DNA from: Gammaproteobacteria bacterium
Lineage (GTDB): Bacteria; Pseudomonadota; Gammaproteobacteria; Steroidobacterales; GCA-2729495
Assembly (NCBI GenBank): GCA_021773815.1
Contig: JAJFJS010000090.1
Location: 1 to 41,230, forward strand
DNA length: 41,230 nucleotides
Direction of reading: 5' to 3'
The position numbers were made by a program, and so were the translations under genes. The notes under the pieces are model-generated. The model was not told the DNA's origin, did no database searches, and was given only the letters and a program-made list of their open reading frames with translations. This document shows positions 1 through 7,764 of the stretch, in pieces (the stretch's first letter is position 1; each line of letters begins with the position of its first letter).

Positions 1-460
1 AGTACCGCACATCCTGCTGGGCCATCGAAAAGTGGGTCTTGTCGAGTAATTTATGAAATTGTTTCTGGCCGATCGAAATTTCTCGATTCGCCTCGATGTC
101 CTCGATAACCGGGAAATCGGCCGCCGGCAATGTTGCCAACACAACACGACTGCGTCCCGATCGGACGACCATGCGATCACCGTCAAGCTGCACCCTGACC
201 GTCGCTTCATCCGGCAGTGCTCGACAAATATCGAGCAGCTTGCGCGCCGGCACCGTCACTTCACCATCGACCTTGATTTCATCGACGGCGCTCTCGGCAA
301 CCAGTTCAACTTCCAGGTCTGTTGCCGTCAACGACAAACATCCATCGCGGACCTGCAACAAAGCATTCGACAGGATTGGCATCGTCTGCCGCCGCTCTAC
401 GACACCGATAACAGCCTGCAGCGGTCTGAGCAGAGATTCCCTCGAGGTAGAGAAATTCAT
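1..460 (-). CDS. dnaN: DNA polymerase III beta sliding clamp, N-terminal part (truncated by window edge)
   Basis: Read on the minus strand from an ATG at 460, this frame stays open to base 1 and gives 153 residues beginning MNFSTSRESLLRPLQAVIGV. Next come PILSNALLQV and LTATDLEVEL, the characteristic N-terminal domain of the beta clamp. The ring-shaped clamp tethers DNA polymerase III to DNA. Only about two fifths of the usual ~366 residues are present; the rest lies left of the window. An AGGGG ribosome-binding site sits seven bases before the ATG. The gene follows dnaA on the same strand, the standard dnaA-dnaN order. A perfect TATAAT on the minus strand (505-500) could be its -10 element, but no convincing -35 is visible. 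Confidence 0.95.
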   Translation of the reverse strand, partial: MNFSTSRESLLRPLQAVIGVVERRQTMPILSNALLQVRDGCLSLTATDLEVELVAESAVDEIKVDGEVTVPARKLLDICRALPDEATVRVQLDGDRMVVRSGRSRVVLATLPAADFPVIEDIEANREISIGQKQFHKLLDKTHFSMAQQDVRY

Positions 461-706
461 TCGTAACCCCTGTAATTAATTAATCTATATATATATAAGA
501 TTATAGTTATTATTAAGCACGAACCGAGGTTCTGGTAACTCTATTTTATCTTTTAAAATCAAACAATTAAACTGTTTTTTCCGGTGTGTATGAGGCCTCA
601 CCAACACTGTATCGCCTGTTGATAACCTGTGTCGAAAAACCAGCGTAGTGTTTGTCCACAAGATGTTACCGGTTCCTCATCGGTTCTTGCACACGTTACT
701 CATAGG
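461..706. other. oriC: Candidate chromosomal replication origin (oriC) between dnaA and dnaN
   Basis: The 246 bases between dnaN and dnaA contain a strongly AT-rich stretch (about 471-575, with runs such as TTAATTAATTAA and ATATATATATAA) suitable as a DNA unwinding element. Beside it are two DnaA-box-like nonamers, each one mismatch from TTATCCACA: TTGTCCACA at 652-660, and TTATCAACA on the minus strand at 625-617. An origin at the dnaA-dnaN boundary is common in bacteria. No exact box occurs here; the nearest exact one is at 2106-2114, on the other side of dnaA, so that gap is a second candidate or an auxiliary part. GC skew and box clustering were not computed. Confidence 0.6.
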
Positions 707-2035
707 TTATCTCGTCATTGTCCTATACAGGTTTTGATAGTCCTCAGAGATCCGGTTGTCCGCTTCACGCAATGACTTGACCTTGCGACAGGCATGCAAA
801 ACAGTGGTGTGATCACGACCACCGAAGGCGTCACCAATTTCCGGCAGGCTATGGGTTGTTAATTCCTTGGCCAGGCTCATCGCAATCTGTCGGGGTCGCG
901 TGATTGATCGGCGTCGGCTTTTCGACAGCAGATCGGAAATTCGAATCTTGAAATACTCGGCAACGGTTTTCTGAATGTTATCGATCGTCACGAGTTTTTC
1001 CTGCAACGCCAGTAGGTCTTTGAGCGCTTCTTTAGCAAATTCCAGCGTAATCGGGCGACCGGTAAAGGCCGACGTGGCGATCACCCGCCGCAACGCGCCT
1101 TCGAGTTCCCGGACATTCGACCGGATCCGCTGGGCAATGAAAAAAGCGACTTCCTCCGGTAATTCGATCCGTGCCGCGGCAGCCTTGCTCATCAGGATGG
1201 CGACGCTCGTTTCGAGCTCCGGGGGGTCGATGGCGACGGTCAGGCCCCAGCCGAACCGCGATTTGAGCCGCTCCTCGAGGCCGTCGACCTCTTTCGGATA
1301 GCGGTCGCAGGTCAGCACGATTTGCTGCTGACCCTCTATTAATGCATTGAAAGTATGAAAGAATTCTTCCTGAGAGCGCTCTTTTCCGGCGAAAAACTGA
1401 ATATCGTCGATCAACAGCGCGTCGAGCGACCGGTAGGCCTGCTTGAACTGGTTGATCGTATTGTGTTGCAGCGCCTTGACCATGTCGCCGACAAATTTCT
1501 CGGAATGAACGTAGGCCACCTGGGCGGCCGGATTCTGCTCGACGATCAGGTTGCCGATGCTGTGCATCAAGTGGGTCTTGCCAAGGCCGACGCCACCGTA
1601 AATAAACAGCGGGTTGTAGGCCTGCCCGGCACTACTGGCAACCTGCGATGCCGCCGCGCGGGCCAACTGGTTGCTTTTACCCTCGACAAAGCGGTCAAAC
1701 GTATAGTCGGGATTGAGTTTGCCGCCGATATAGGCGCCGGAAGGCGTTTTGGTCGGACCTGCCGGCTGCGCCCGGACCTCGTCGCGACCACCCCGGCTGC
1801 CCACCTCGATACTGACGATGACGGGCTTTTCGGCGCCATTAGTAGCGACCAGCGAGGTGATGGTCTCCATGCAGTTGCGGTTCACCCAATCAACGACGAA
1901 CCGGTTGGGCGCCAGCAGCCGCAGTGTCAGGCTGTCCTCGACGGCCTGCAGGGGCCGGATCCACGTGTTGAAATGCTGCTCGGACAAATCGGAGCGAAGC
2001 TGACGGACGCAGCGATTCCAGACGGAGGCCTGCAC
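707..2035 (-). CDS. dnaA: Chromosomal replication initiator protein DnaA
   Basis: DnaA is the AAA+ ATPase that binds DnaA boxes, opens the origin and loads the helicase. The 442-residue product has all four domains: an N-terminal DnaB-interaction domain ([20 protein letters not shown]), a short linker (about 80-105), the ATPase domain with Walker [10 protein letters not shown] (147-155) and Walker B LLIDDIQF (207-214), the [11 protein letters not shown] box near 255-265, and the domain IV DNA-binding signature [15 protein letters not shown] (401-415). The start is GTG at 2035; no ATG precedes it, and the N-terminus matches the family from this point. The Shine-Dalgarno sequence is weak. It is divergent from rpmH, and an exact DnaA box lies in the shared upstream region, which would fit autoregulation. 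Confidence 0.97.
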   Translation of the reverse strand: MQASVWNRCVRQLRSDLSEQHFNTWIRPLQAVEDSLTLRLLAPNRFVVDWVNRNCMETITSLVATNGAEKPVIVSIEVGSRGGRDEVRAQPAGPTKTPSGAYIGGKLNPDYTFDRFVEGKSNQLARAAASQVASSAGQAYNPLFIYGGVGLGKTHLMHSIGNLIVEQNPAAQVAYVHSEKFVGDMVKALQHNTINQFKQAYRSLDALLIDDIQFFAGKERSQEEFFHTFNALIEGQQQIVLTCDRYPKEVDGLEERLKSRFGWGLTVAIDPPELETSVAILMSKAAAARIELPEEVAFFIAQRIRSNVRELEGALRRVIATSAFTGRPITLEFAKEALKDLLALQEKLVTIDNIQKTVAEYFKIRISDLLSKSRRRSITRPRQIAMSLAKELTTHSLPEIGDAFGGRDHTTVLHACRKVKSLREADNRISEDYQNLYRTMTR

Positions 2036-2105
2036 GATAGAATTCCCGGGGGCTCTTGATTGTCAATTAGATCCAGACGCCAAAGTCTATACCGCTTCCC
2101 GAGAG

Positions 2106-2114
2106 TTATCCACA
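2106..2114 (+). promoter_or_regulatory. Exact DnaA box in the dnaA-rpmH divergent region
   Basis: TTATCCACA, the consensus DnaA-binding nonamer, lies 71 bases upstream of the dnaA start and just before the -35 of the rpmH promoter. On the minus strand it would overlap the -35 region of a possible dnaA promoter whose -10 is TATAGA (2091-2086, 17-base spacer). DnaA could therefore repress its own gene and affect rpmH from one site. Alternatively it belongs to a second origin segment. The box is seen directly; its role is inferred. Confidence 0.7.
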
Positions 2115-2127
2115 GGAGCAGTCGCTA

Positions 2128-2156
2128 TTGACAGGGCTCCCGGGCGTGCGTACGCT
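2128..2156 (+). promoter_or_regulatory. Probable sigma-70 promoter of rpmH
   Basis: There is a perfect -35 TTGACA at 2128-2133, a 17-base spacer, and TACGCT at 2151-2156 as a weak -10 that keeps only the three best-conserved positions. It lies about 50 bases ahead of the rpmH ATG and points rightward. It probably drives rpmH-rnpA-yidC, which follow with no obvious terminator between them. Confidence 0.55.
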
Positions 2157-2206
2157 TCGCGCTCTTTTTACGTCAGACCAGCGCCTGCCGGCTGGTAATC
2201 AGGCCC

Positions 2207-2341
2207 ATGAAACGCACGTATCAACCCAGCAAGCTCAAACGCAAACGCGCACATGGTTTCCGGGCACGCATGGCCACTCGCGCCGGCCGCCTGATTCTCA
2301 AGCGTCGCCGCGCGAAAGGGCGGGCACAGCTCTCTCGCTAG
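2207..2341 (+). CDS. rpmH: 50S ribosomal protein L34
   Basis: A 44-residue, very basic protein beginning [18 protein letters not shown] and ending GRAQLSR, the near-invariant bL34 sequence. L34 sits deep in the large ribosomal subunit against 23S rRNA. The length matches the family (44-46). It opens the rightward unit next to the origin and is divergent from dnaA, as in pseudomonads. The gene is short and lies in a different frame from the longer open frame that contains rnpA. Confidence 0.97.
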   Translation: MKRTYQPSKLKRKRAHGFRARMATRAGRLILKRRRAKGRAQLSR

Positions 2342-2457
2342 GTCGGCAACCGCGACGTCGCGTATCAGCCGTCATCCGGACGGCGATTTCCCCGGCGCGG
2401 CGCTGTTCACCAGCTCGCGCTGTGGCCCAAAACGACTCAATTATCCCGATCGATGCA

Positions 2458-2850
2458 TTGCTCATCGACGCGCCGGTGTTTCCGCGGCGCAATCGCCTGA
2501 CGGAAGCGGCAGATTTCGACCGCGTGTTCAAATCGGCCCGGCGGTCCCGGGATGGGCACTTTACCGTGCTGTATCACACGAATGACCTCGGTTATCCGCG
2601 GCTGGGCCTGGCGATTGCGAAGAAACGCGTACGCCGCGCCGTCGACAGAAACCGGCTTAAACGGATCGTCCGGGAGAGTTTCCGTCTGGCAAAAAAACAG
2701 CTAACCGGCGTCGACATCGTTATCATGGCGGGCGGCCGGGCAGTTGCAGCGCGCAATGCCGAAATATTCGCGAGCCTGGAAGAACATTGGCGGGCCGTGG
2801 CCCGCGCGACCGACACTCGGGTGAATGAATCCCGGGCGAATAAAACGTAG
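2458..2850 (+). CDS. rnpA: Ribonuclease P protein component
   Basis: RnpA is the basic protein subunit that helps the RNase P ribozyme remove the 5' leader from tRNA precursors. The recognisable part begins FPRRNRLTEAADF and includes GLAIAKKRVRRAVDRNRLKR followed by IVRESFR, the RNA-binding signature of the family. The start is uncertain. TTG at 2458 gives 130 residues, with seven residues before FPRR, close to the five before FPRE in E. coli. GTG at 2422 (142 residues) and GTG at 2476 are also in frame. None has a clear ribosome-binding site, so translation may depend on rpmH upstream. The 116 bases from rpmH to this start hold no other gene I can see. Confidence 0.9.
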   Translation: MLIDAPVFPRRNRLTEAADFDRVFKSARRSRDGHFTVLYHTNDLGYPRLGLAIAKKRVRRAVDRNRLKRIVRESFRLAKKQLTGVDIVIMAGGRAVAARNAEIFASLEEHWRAVARATDTRVNESRANKT

Positions 2851-2862
2851 TGACTGAGATTT

Positions 2863-4536
2863 ATGGATAACATCCGACTGGTGCTGTGGGTAGGGTTCGG
2901 AACGCTCTGCTGGTTAACGCTGCAAGCCTGGCAGAAGGACTATGCGCCGACGCCGGTCAATGCGCCGACCGAATCGGTGGCTGCACCGACCGATGCATTG
3001 CCGGCCACCGATGACCTGCCGCAACTGCCCGCCAGCGCCGCCCCCGCCCGATCCCCGAACGGCGCAGCCGATGCATCGGCTGCGCTTCCAACGCCTCAGG
3101 CCGAGCCGACTCCGGACCTGGTGCGCGTGCGTACCGATGTGCTCGATGTCTGGATTAACCTCGCCGGCGGCGACCTGCAGTCGGCGGCGTTGCCGACGTA
3201 CCCGGTTGCCAAGGACCGGCCGAACGAACCAGTGCGCCTGTTGTCGGGCGATCCGGAATCGATTTTCGTCTTCGATGCGGGTTTGCGCTCACTCGACGGC
3301 GCGCCGGAACCGAATCACCTGGCCGTTTTCACGACCGGTCGCATGGACTACGTATTGGCCCCCGGCAAGAATGAGCTCGTCGTCACGCTGAACTGGTCTG
3401 GCGCCGAAGGTGTGTCGGGAACCAAGCGCTATCGATTCCGCCGTGGCAGTTATGCAATCGACCTGGAACAGGCGATCGACAACGGCAGTGCGGCGCCGTA
3501 TCGGGCCGTCAGTTATCTGCAAATCCGCCGCCGGCATTTGCCGCCGGAACGGTCGATGTTTAACGTCGATACATATTCGTTCGTCGGGCCGGTCGTTTAT
3601 GACGGGGAAAAATACGAAAAACTCGATGCTGACGACCTGATTGAAGAACCGTTCGAGCAGGTCATCACCGGCGGCTGGATCGCGTCGATTCAGCACCACT
3701 TCCTGGCGGCCGCAATTCCGTCCGACGACCAGACGCGCAAATACGCCGGTTCGTATGACGGCCGGAATACGCTGCTGCGAGCCATCGACACCGAGGCAAC
3801 CAGCATCGCACCGGGTGAACGCGCGACGTTTGCATCGACGCTGTTCGTCGGCCCGAAATTGCAGTCGCAGCTGGCCGAAGTGGCCGACGGTCTGACGCTG
3901 ACCGTCGACTACGGCATGCTGACGATCCTGGCGCAACCGCTGTTCTGGTTGTTGCAGACGGTGTTCGATTTCATCGGCAACTGGGGCTGGACGATCATCA
4001 TCGTCACGCTGATGATCAAGCTGGTCTTCTACAAGCTGACCGAGAAGAGCGGGCGATCGATGGCCAAGATGCGCAAGATCGCGCCGCGTCTCAAGGCCGT
4101 GCAGGAGCGGCACAAGGACGATCGCGAGGCGCTGAGCAAGGCGATGATGGACCTGTACAAGCGTGAAAAGGTGAATCCGGCGGCCGGCTGCTGGCCGATG
4201 CTGATCCAGATTCCGTTCTTCATCGCGTTCTACTGGGTGCTGCTCGAGAGCGTCGAAATGCGCCAGGCACCGTTCATGCTGTGGATCACCGACCTGTCCA
4301 CGCGCGATCCGTTTTTCATCCTGCCGTTGCTGATGGGCGCGGCGATGTTCTTTCAGCAGCGACTCAATCCGCCGCCTCCCGATCCGATGCAGGCCAAGGT
4401 CATGCAGTTTCTGCCGGTGATCTTCACGGGCATGTTCGCGTTCTTCCCGGCCGGGCTCGTGCTGTACTGGCTGACGAACTCGGTGCTGTCCATGGCGCAA
4501 CAGTGGCGGATTAACAAGCTGCTCGGAGCGGACTGA
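2863..4536 (+). CDS. yidC: Membrane protein insertase YidC
   Basis: YidC inserts and folds inner-membrane proteins, alone or with SecYEG; typical clients include the a and c subunits of the ATP synthase, encoded in this window. The 557-residue product has an N-terminal membrane segment (about 5-21), a large periplasmic domain (about 60-340) and the conserved C-terminal core. The core contains SMAKMRKIAPRLKAVQERHK, VNPAAGCWPMLIQIPFF and FFPAGLVLYWLTNSVLS. The groove arginine of the E. coli protein (R366) aligns with lysine 386, which keeps the positive charge. The gene starts 12 bases after rnpA. The small yidD gene, usually found between them, is not there. Confidence 0.97.
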   Translation: MDNIRLVLWVGFGTLCWLTLQAWQKDYAPTPVNAPTESVAAPTDALPATDDLPQLPASAAPARSPNGAADASAALPTPQAEPTPDLVRVRTDVLDVWINLAGGDLQSAALPTYPVAKDRPNEPVRLLSGDPESIFVFDAGLRSLDGAPEPNHLAVFTTGRMDYVLAPGKNELVVTLNWSGAEGVSGTKRYRFRRGSYAIDLEQAIDNGSAAPYRAVSYLQIRRRHLPPERSMFNVDTYSFVGPVVYDGEKYEKLDADDLIEEPFEQVITGGWIASIQHHFLAAAIPSDDQTRKYAGSYDGRNTLLRAIDTEATSIAPGERATFASTLFVGPKLQSQLAEVADGLTLTVDYGMLTILAQPLFWLLQTVFDFIGNWGWTIIIVTLMIKLVFYKLTEKSGRSMAKMRKIAPRLKAVQERHKDDREALSKAMMDLYKREKVNPAAGCWPMLIQIPFFIAFYWVLLESVEMRQAPFMLWITDLSTRDPFFILPLLMGAAMFFQQRLNPPPPDPMQAKVMQFLPVIFTGMFAFFPAGLVLYWLTNSVLSMAQQWRINKLLGAD

Positions 4537-4581
4537 CGCGGCACGGGCCGCGCGCTCGTCACGGCGACAGAATCGGTTGCA

Positions 4582-5955
4582 ATGTCCGTCGCCCGGCCAC
4601 AACCCAAAGACACGATCGTGGCCCGCGCCACGGCGGCCGGTCGTGGTGGCGTCGCCATCGTGCGCATCTCCGGCGCAGCTGTTGCCGGGATTGCGCAGCC
4701 ACTGATCGGCAGTTTGCCGGAACCGCGTTATGCAGCGTTGCGGCCTTTTCTCGATGCCGACGGCGAGCCGATCGACACCGGCATCGCGCTTTGGTTCCCG
4801 GCGCCGCATTCATACACCGGCGAAGATGTACTCGAATTGCACGCGCACGGCGGCCCGGTCATCAGCGAACTGCTCGTGGCGCGCGTCGTTGCGCTTGGCG
4901 CCCGACGGGCCGAACCCGGCGAGTTCACGCGCCGTGCCTTCATCAACGACAAGCTTGATCTCAGCCAGGCCGAAGCCGTTGCCGACCTGATCGACAGCGG
5001 TTCGGCCACGGCCGCGCGCGCGGCGCAGCGGGCGTTGCAGGGCAAATTCTCCGCCGCGGTCTTCACGTTGAATGCAAAAGTCACGCAGTTGCGCATCCAT
5101 GTCGAAGCGGCGATCGATTTTCCCGAAGAAGAAATCGACTTTCTGCAGGATGCGGCATTACTCGAACGGCTCGATGATGTGCGGGCAGAATTCGTCCGGC
5201 TCGAGGCCACGGTCCGGCACGGCCGGCTGCTGCGCGACGGCGTGCACATCGTGCTCGCCGGCCGGCCCAATGCCGGCAAGTCATCGCTGCTCAACGCGCT
5301 TGCCGGTTACGACGCGGCGATCGTGACCGATGTGCCGGGCACGACGCGCGATGTTGTCCGCGAAAACATCGAGATCGACGGCCTGCCCGTGCACATCATC
5401 GACACGGCCGGGCTGCGTGAAGGCGAGGGGGTTGTCGAGCAAGAAGGCATTCGCCGCGCGCGGCAACAGATCGCCGCCGCTGATCACGCGCTGATCGTCA
5501 TCGATGCGGCCAACGACCCGCCGTCCACGGCCGCATCACTCGTCAACGAGCTGCCGGCCGGACTCCGCGTTAGCGGAGGGCATACCATCGTCCGGAACAA
5601 GATCGATCTGACCGGCGAGCGTGTGGGCATCGATGCCGATAATCCGGCCACGATTCATCTGTCCGCGCTGCACGGCGACGGCATCGACGAACTGCGAGCG
5701 CGCATCCAGGCGACGGTCGGCTACTCGGTCGACGCGGGTGAGACGATCACGGCCCGGCAGCGCCATGTCGAGACGCTGCGTCGCGCGCGTGAACACTTCG
5801 AAGCCGGCCGCTCATGTCTGCTCGACCAGGCGGCCGGCGAACTAATGGCCGAAGAACTGCTGCAGGTCCAGAATTGCCTTGCCGAGATCACCGGCGAATT
5901 CACCAGCGATGACCTGCTGGGTGAGATATTCGCGGCTTTCTGTATCGGCAAATAG
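4582..5955 (+). CDS. mnmE: tRNA modification GTPase MnmE
   Basis: MnmE works with MnmG to add a (carboxymethyl)aminomethyl group to the wobble uridine of certain tRNAs. The 457-residue protein has the N-terminal folate-binding domain ([20 protein letters not shown]), a helical domain, an inserted G domain with P-loop GRPNAGKS (227-234), the DTAGLRE G3 motif, and the C-terminal FCIGK whose cysteine (C454) is conserved in the family. It starts 45 bases after yidC. Its partner mnmG lies about 5.8 kb downstream, beyond an accessory block. Confidence 0.97.
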   Translation: MSVARPQPKDTIVARATAAGRGGVAIVRISGAAVAGIAQPLIGSLPEPRYAALRPFLDADGEPIDTGIALWFPAPHSYTGEDVLELHAHGGPVISELLVARVVALGARRAEPGEFTRRAFINDKLDLSQAEAVADLIDSGSATAARAAQRALQGKFSAAVFTLNAKVTQLRIHVEAAIDFPEEEIDFLQDAALLERLDDVRAEFVRLEATVRHGRLLRDGVHIVLAGRPNAGKSSLLNALAGYDAAIVTDVPGTTRDVVRENIEIDGLPVHIIDTAGLREGEGVVEQEGIRRARQQIAAADHALIVIDAANDPPSTAASLVNELPAGLRVSGGHTIVRNKIDLTGERVGIDADNPATIHLSALHGDGIDELRARIQATVGYSVDAGETITARQRHVETLRRAREHFEAGRSCLLDQAAGELMAEELLQVQNCLAEITGEFTSDDLLGEIFAAFCIGK

Positions 5956-5960
5956 CGAGC

Positions 5961-5976
5961 GCCCGGCAACCCGGGC
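5961..5976. terminator. Small GC hairpin between convergent mnmE and a membrane-protein gene
   Basis: GCCCGG (5961-5966) and CCGGGC (5971-5976) form a perfect six-base-pair stem with a CAAC loop in the 25-base gap between two convergent genes. There is no T run, so a termination role on either strand is only a guess. Confidence 0.35.
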
Positions 5977-5980
5977 CTGA

Positions 5981-6397
5981 TCAGGATCCCCGTCGCTTGG
6001 GCATGAAATAGCCGATGCCCATATCGAGCGCATAGGCCAGTACGAAATTCAGCACTGTCACGAGTACGGCCATGATCACGCCGCCGATGATGACGTTGTC
6101 GCGGAATTCGCCGGCTGCTGCTGCGTCCCGGGCATAAAAGACCATCCAGCCGATCGCGACCAAGGTCGCGGTGACGGCCCAGACGCGGAACGCGAACCGC
6201 TCCAGTGCCGCCGCATCAGGCCCGCTCTTGAGCCGGTAGATCGGTGTCGCGATGAGCGCGCCGAGCATGAATGCGATGACAAAACCGAGCAGCGCCGGTG
6301 CCGCTTCCTGGATCTCATATTCGATGCCACGGAACGCCCAGCCCATATATACGGCCATGACGACGCTGAGGACACTTATTCTTATTGCTGTATTCAT
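5981..6397 (-). CDS. Small hypothetical inner-membrane protein
   Basis: I do not recognise a family. The 138-residue product starts MNTAIRISVLSVVMAVYMGW and has four hydrophobic stretches (about 5-21, 32-50, 70-87 and 103-124) joined by short charged loops, ending in the basic tail FMPKRRGS. It looks like a four-helix integral membrane protein. It runs opposite to mnmE and is divergent from the lipoprotein cluster at 6758. A good promoter (6464-6436) and an AAGGG-type ribosome-binding site precede the ATG at 6397, so it is probably a real, independently expressed gene. Nothing in the sequence ties it functionally to the neighbouring cluster. Confidence 0.75.
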   Translation of the reverse strand: MNTAIRISVLSVVMAVYMGWAFRGIEYEIQEAAPALLGFVIAFMLGALIATPIYRLKSGPDAAALERFAFRVWAVTATLVAIGWMVFYARDAAAAGEFRDNVIIGGVIMAVLVTVLNFVLAYALDMGIGYFMPKRRGS

Positions 6398-6757
6398 GAT
6401 CGACCGCCCTTCACCTGATGGACACCTATGCGGTGAACATATTGGAATAGTTTGTGTCTATCAATACTATGCGGAGTCCCGATGACGCACAGCGGTAACA
6501 TCCCGTGCTTCCACGGGGCGGTCGACGCATCGCGGCTGATACAATTTGTTACGACCTGTAAGGGATTCGGTAAGAGATCCCGGTTAGAATCGCGGAGCGC
6601 ACAGGGGGACGAAAGCCCGGTTGGCCCAAGCAAGGGGCTGCGGTGCGACGAATTCACATTGTTGGGAAAAACCAGTGGCGGCGATGAGAGATGCGCTTGC
6701 ATGGCGCGACGTCGCCCCGGAGTTTTTGCCGAATAACTGGTAATGCAGGAGAAGAAC
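6398..6757. other. Long divergent intergenic region and leader of the lipoprotein cluster
   Basis: This 360-base region separates the leftward membrane-protein gene from the rightward lipoprotein cluster. Besides the minus-strand promoter it contains a -10-like TACAAT at 6540-6545 without a good -35. Several stretches could fold on the plus strand, for example GGGAT and ATCCC arms around 6563-6583 and a G-rich/C-rich pair around 6604-6622. No coding sequence is convincing here. The length and the potential structure allow a cis-acting RNA element. I compared it by eye with known riboswitch cores, including cobalamin, and could not match one. Confidence 0.4.
6436..6464 (-). promoter_or_regulatory. 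Probable sigma-70 promoter of the small membrane-protein gene
   Basis: On the minus strand TTGATA (6464-6459; five of six consensus bases) is followed by a 17-base spacer and TATGTT (6441-6436; four of six). It lies about 40 bases upstream of the ATG at 6397. The element is seen in the sequence; its activity is inferred. Confidence 0.5.
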
Positions 6758-7729
6758 TTGATCGGAACAACCATTCGACTGGCGCTGATTGTACTTGTCA
6801 GTGCCGTATTGCTTACGGCCTGCGACAGCGGACCGGCTCCGGCCGAGCAGGGCAAAGTCAACATCGGCGTGTTGCTGATCGCGCACGGTTCGACGTCTTC
6901 CACATGGAACGGCATGATCAAGACCTTCGCCGATGAACTCCGGACCTCACTGGCGGGCAACGACGCAGTCGGCGATCTTCGCCTGGCTTTCATTGACGAG
7001 CCGAAGTCGAGTATTGCCGACGAACTGCGCGCCTTCGACAAGGCGAATTACGATGAGGTCATCATCGTGCCGCTATTTATCGCCGCTGAATCGACGCGGT
7101 CGAATAAATACCTGGCCTACCTGATCGGCATGCGCTCGGACGCGGGCCAGGTCAAGCAGCTCGAGAAAGAGGGTTACGATATTTATTATCCGCGCACCCG
7201 CGTCAGCGTCGCGCCGGCCCTGAACGAGGGCGGCGCGCTGAAGAAAAACGTATTGCGCCGCGTTCAGGAATTGCAGAAAGACGATGACGGCGAGGACATG
7301 GGCGTCCTGCTGGTCGGTTACGGCGATCAGGCCTACGGCCAGCAAATGCAGGAAACGATGGAGAACATCGGCCGTTATCTGAAGATCAAGACGGACATGG
7401 ACACGGTGGCCTACGCATTTTGCGGTGATCTGGTCGACTATTCCGGTGAGCCGGTCGTCAAAGCGATCAACGAAGTGCTCGACCTCGAAGAAGAGGTGCT
7501 CGTCGTGCCGGTGTTGCTCGGCATCGATGAGAAGCTCCACGTCAACACGATCGAGGCGGCCGTGAATGCGGTGCCGACCGCATCGCGTATACGCTATGCG
7601 CCGACGGCCGTTTTGCCGGATCCGAAGATCAACGCCTGGGTCGAACAGCAGATCGTGGCCGCGGTAGTGCGGGTGAACGCCGCAGGCGGCGACATTGTCG
7701 GCAAGGTCATCCCGGCCAGCGAACTTTGA
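6758..7729 (+). CDS. CbiX-like (sirohydrochlorin chelatase fold) lipoprotein, second metal histidine missing
   Basis: The product is a predicted lipoprotein: a hydrophobic signal peptide ending in the lipobox LLTAC (acylated cysteine 22 from the TTG start), then a mature part with the strand-HGS motif of CbiX/SirB-type chelatases (IGVLLIAHGS; H43). A second half repeats the fold with GVLLVGYGD, where the histidine is replaced by tyrosine-glycine. In cytoplasmic CbiX a second metal ligand comes from a GGH motif after a PLFL strand; here the strand is VPLFIAAES, so that histidine is absent. I chose TTG at 6758 because AGGAG lies six bases before it; ATG at 6743 (five residues longer) has no ribosome-binding site. 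The chelatase fold is recognised, but catalysis is unproven and doubtful. It heads a three-gene cluster with 7765 and 9262. Confidence 0.85.
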   Translation: MIGTTIRLALIVLVSAVLLTACDSGPAPAEQGKVNIGVLLIAHGSTSSTWNGMIKTFADELRTSLAGNDAVGDLRLAFIDEPKSSIADELRAFDKANYDEVIIVPLFIAAESTRSNKYLAYLIGMRSDAGQVKQLEKEGYDIYYPRTRVSVAPALNEGGALKKNVLRRVQELQKDDDGEDMGVLLVGYGDQAYGQQMQETMENIGRYLKIKTDMDTVAYAFCGDLVDYSGEPVVKAINEVLDLEEEVLVVPVLLGIDEKLHVNTIEAAVNAVPTASRIRYAPTAVLPDPKINAWVEQQIVAAVVRVNAAGGDIVGKVIPASEL

Positions 7730-7764
7730 TTCGCGGACGAGAATGACATGAAGCGCGGACAAAT

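Noticed and set aside
6540-6700. Possible cobalamin riboswitch upstream of the CbiX-like cluster
   Set aside because: A GGGAT...ATCCC hairpin and a CCAGTGGCGG string loosely recall parts of the cobalamin core, but the latter is in the wrong orientation and the conserved core strings are not found in order. A covariance-model search would decide it.
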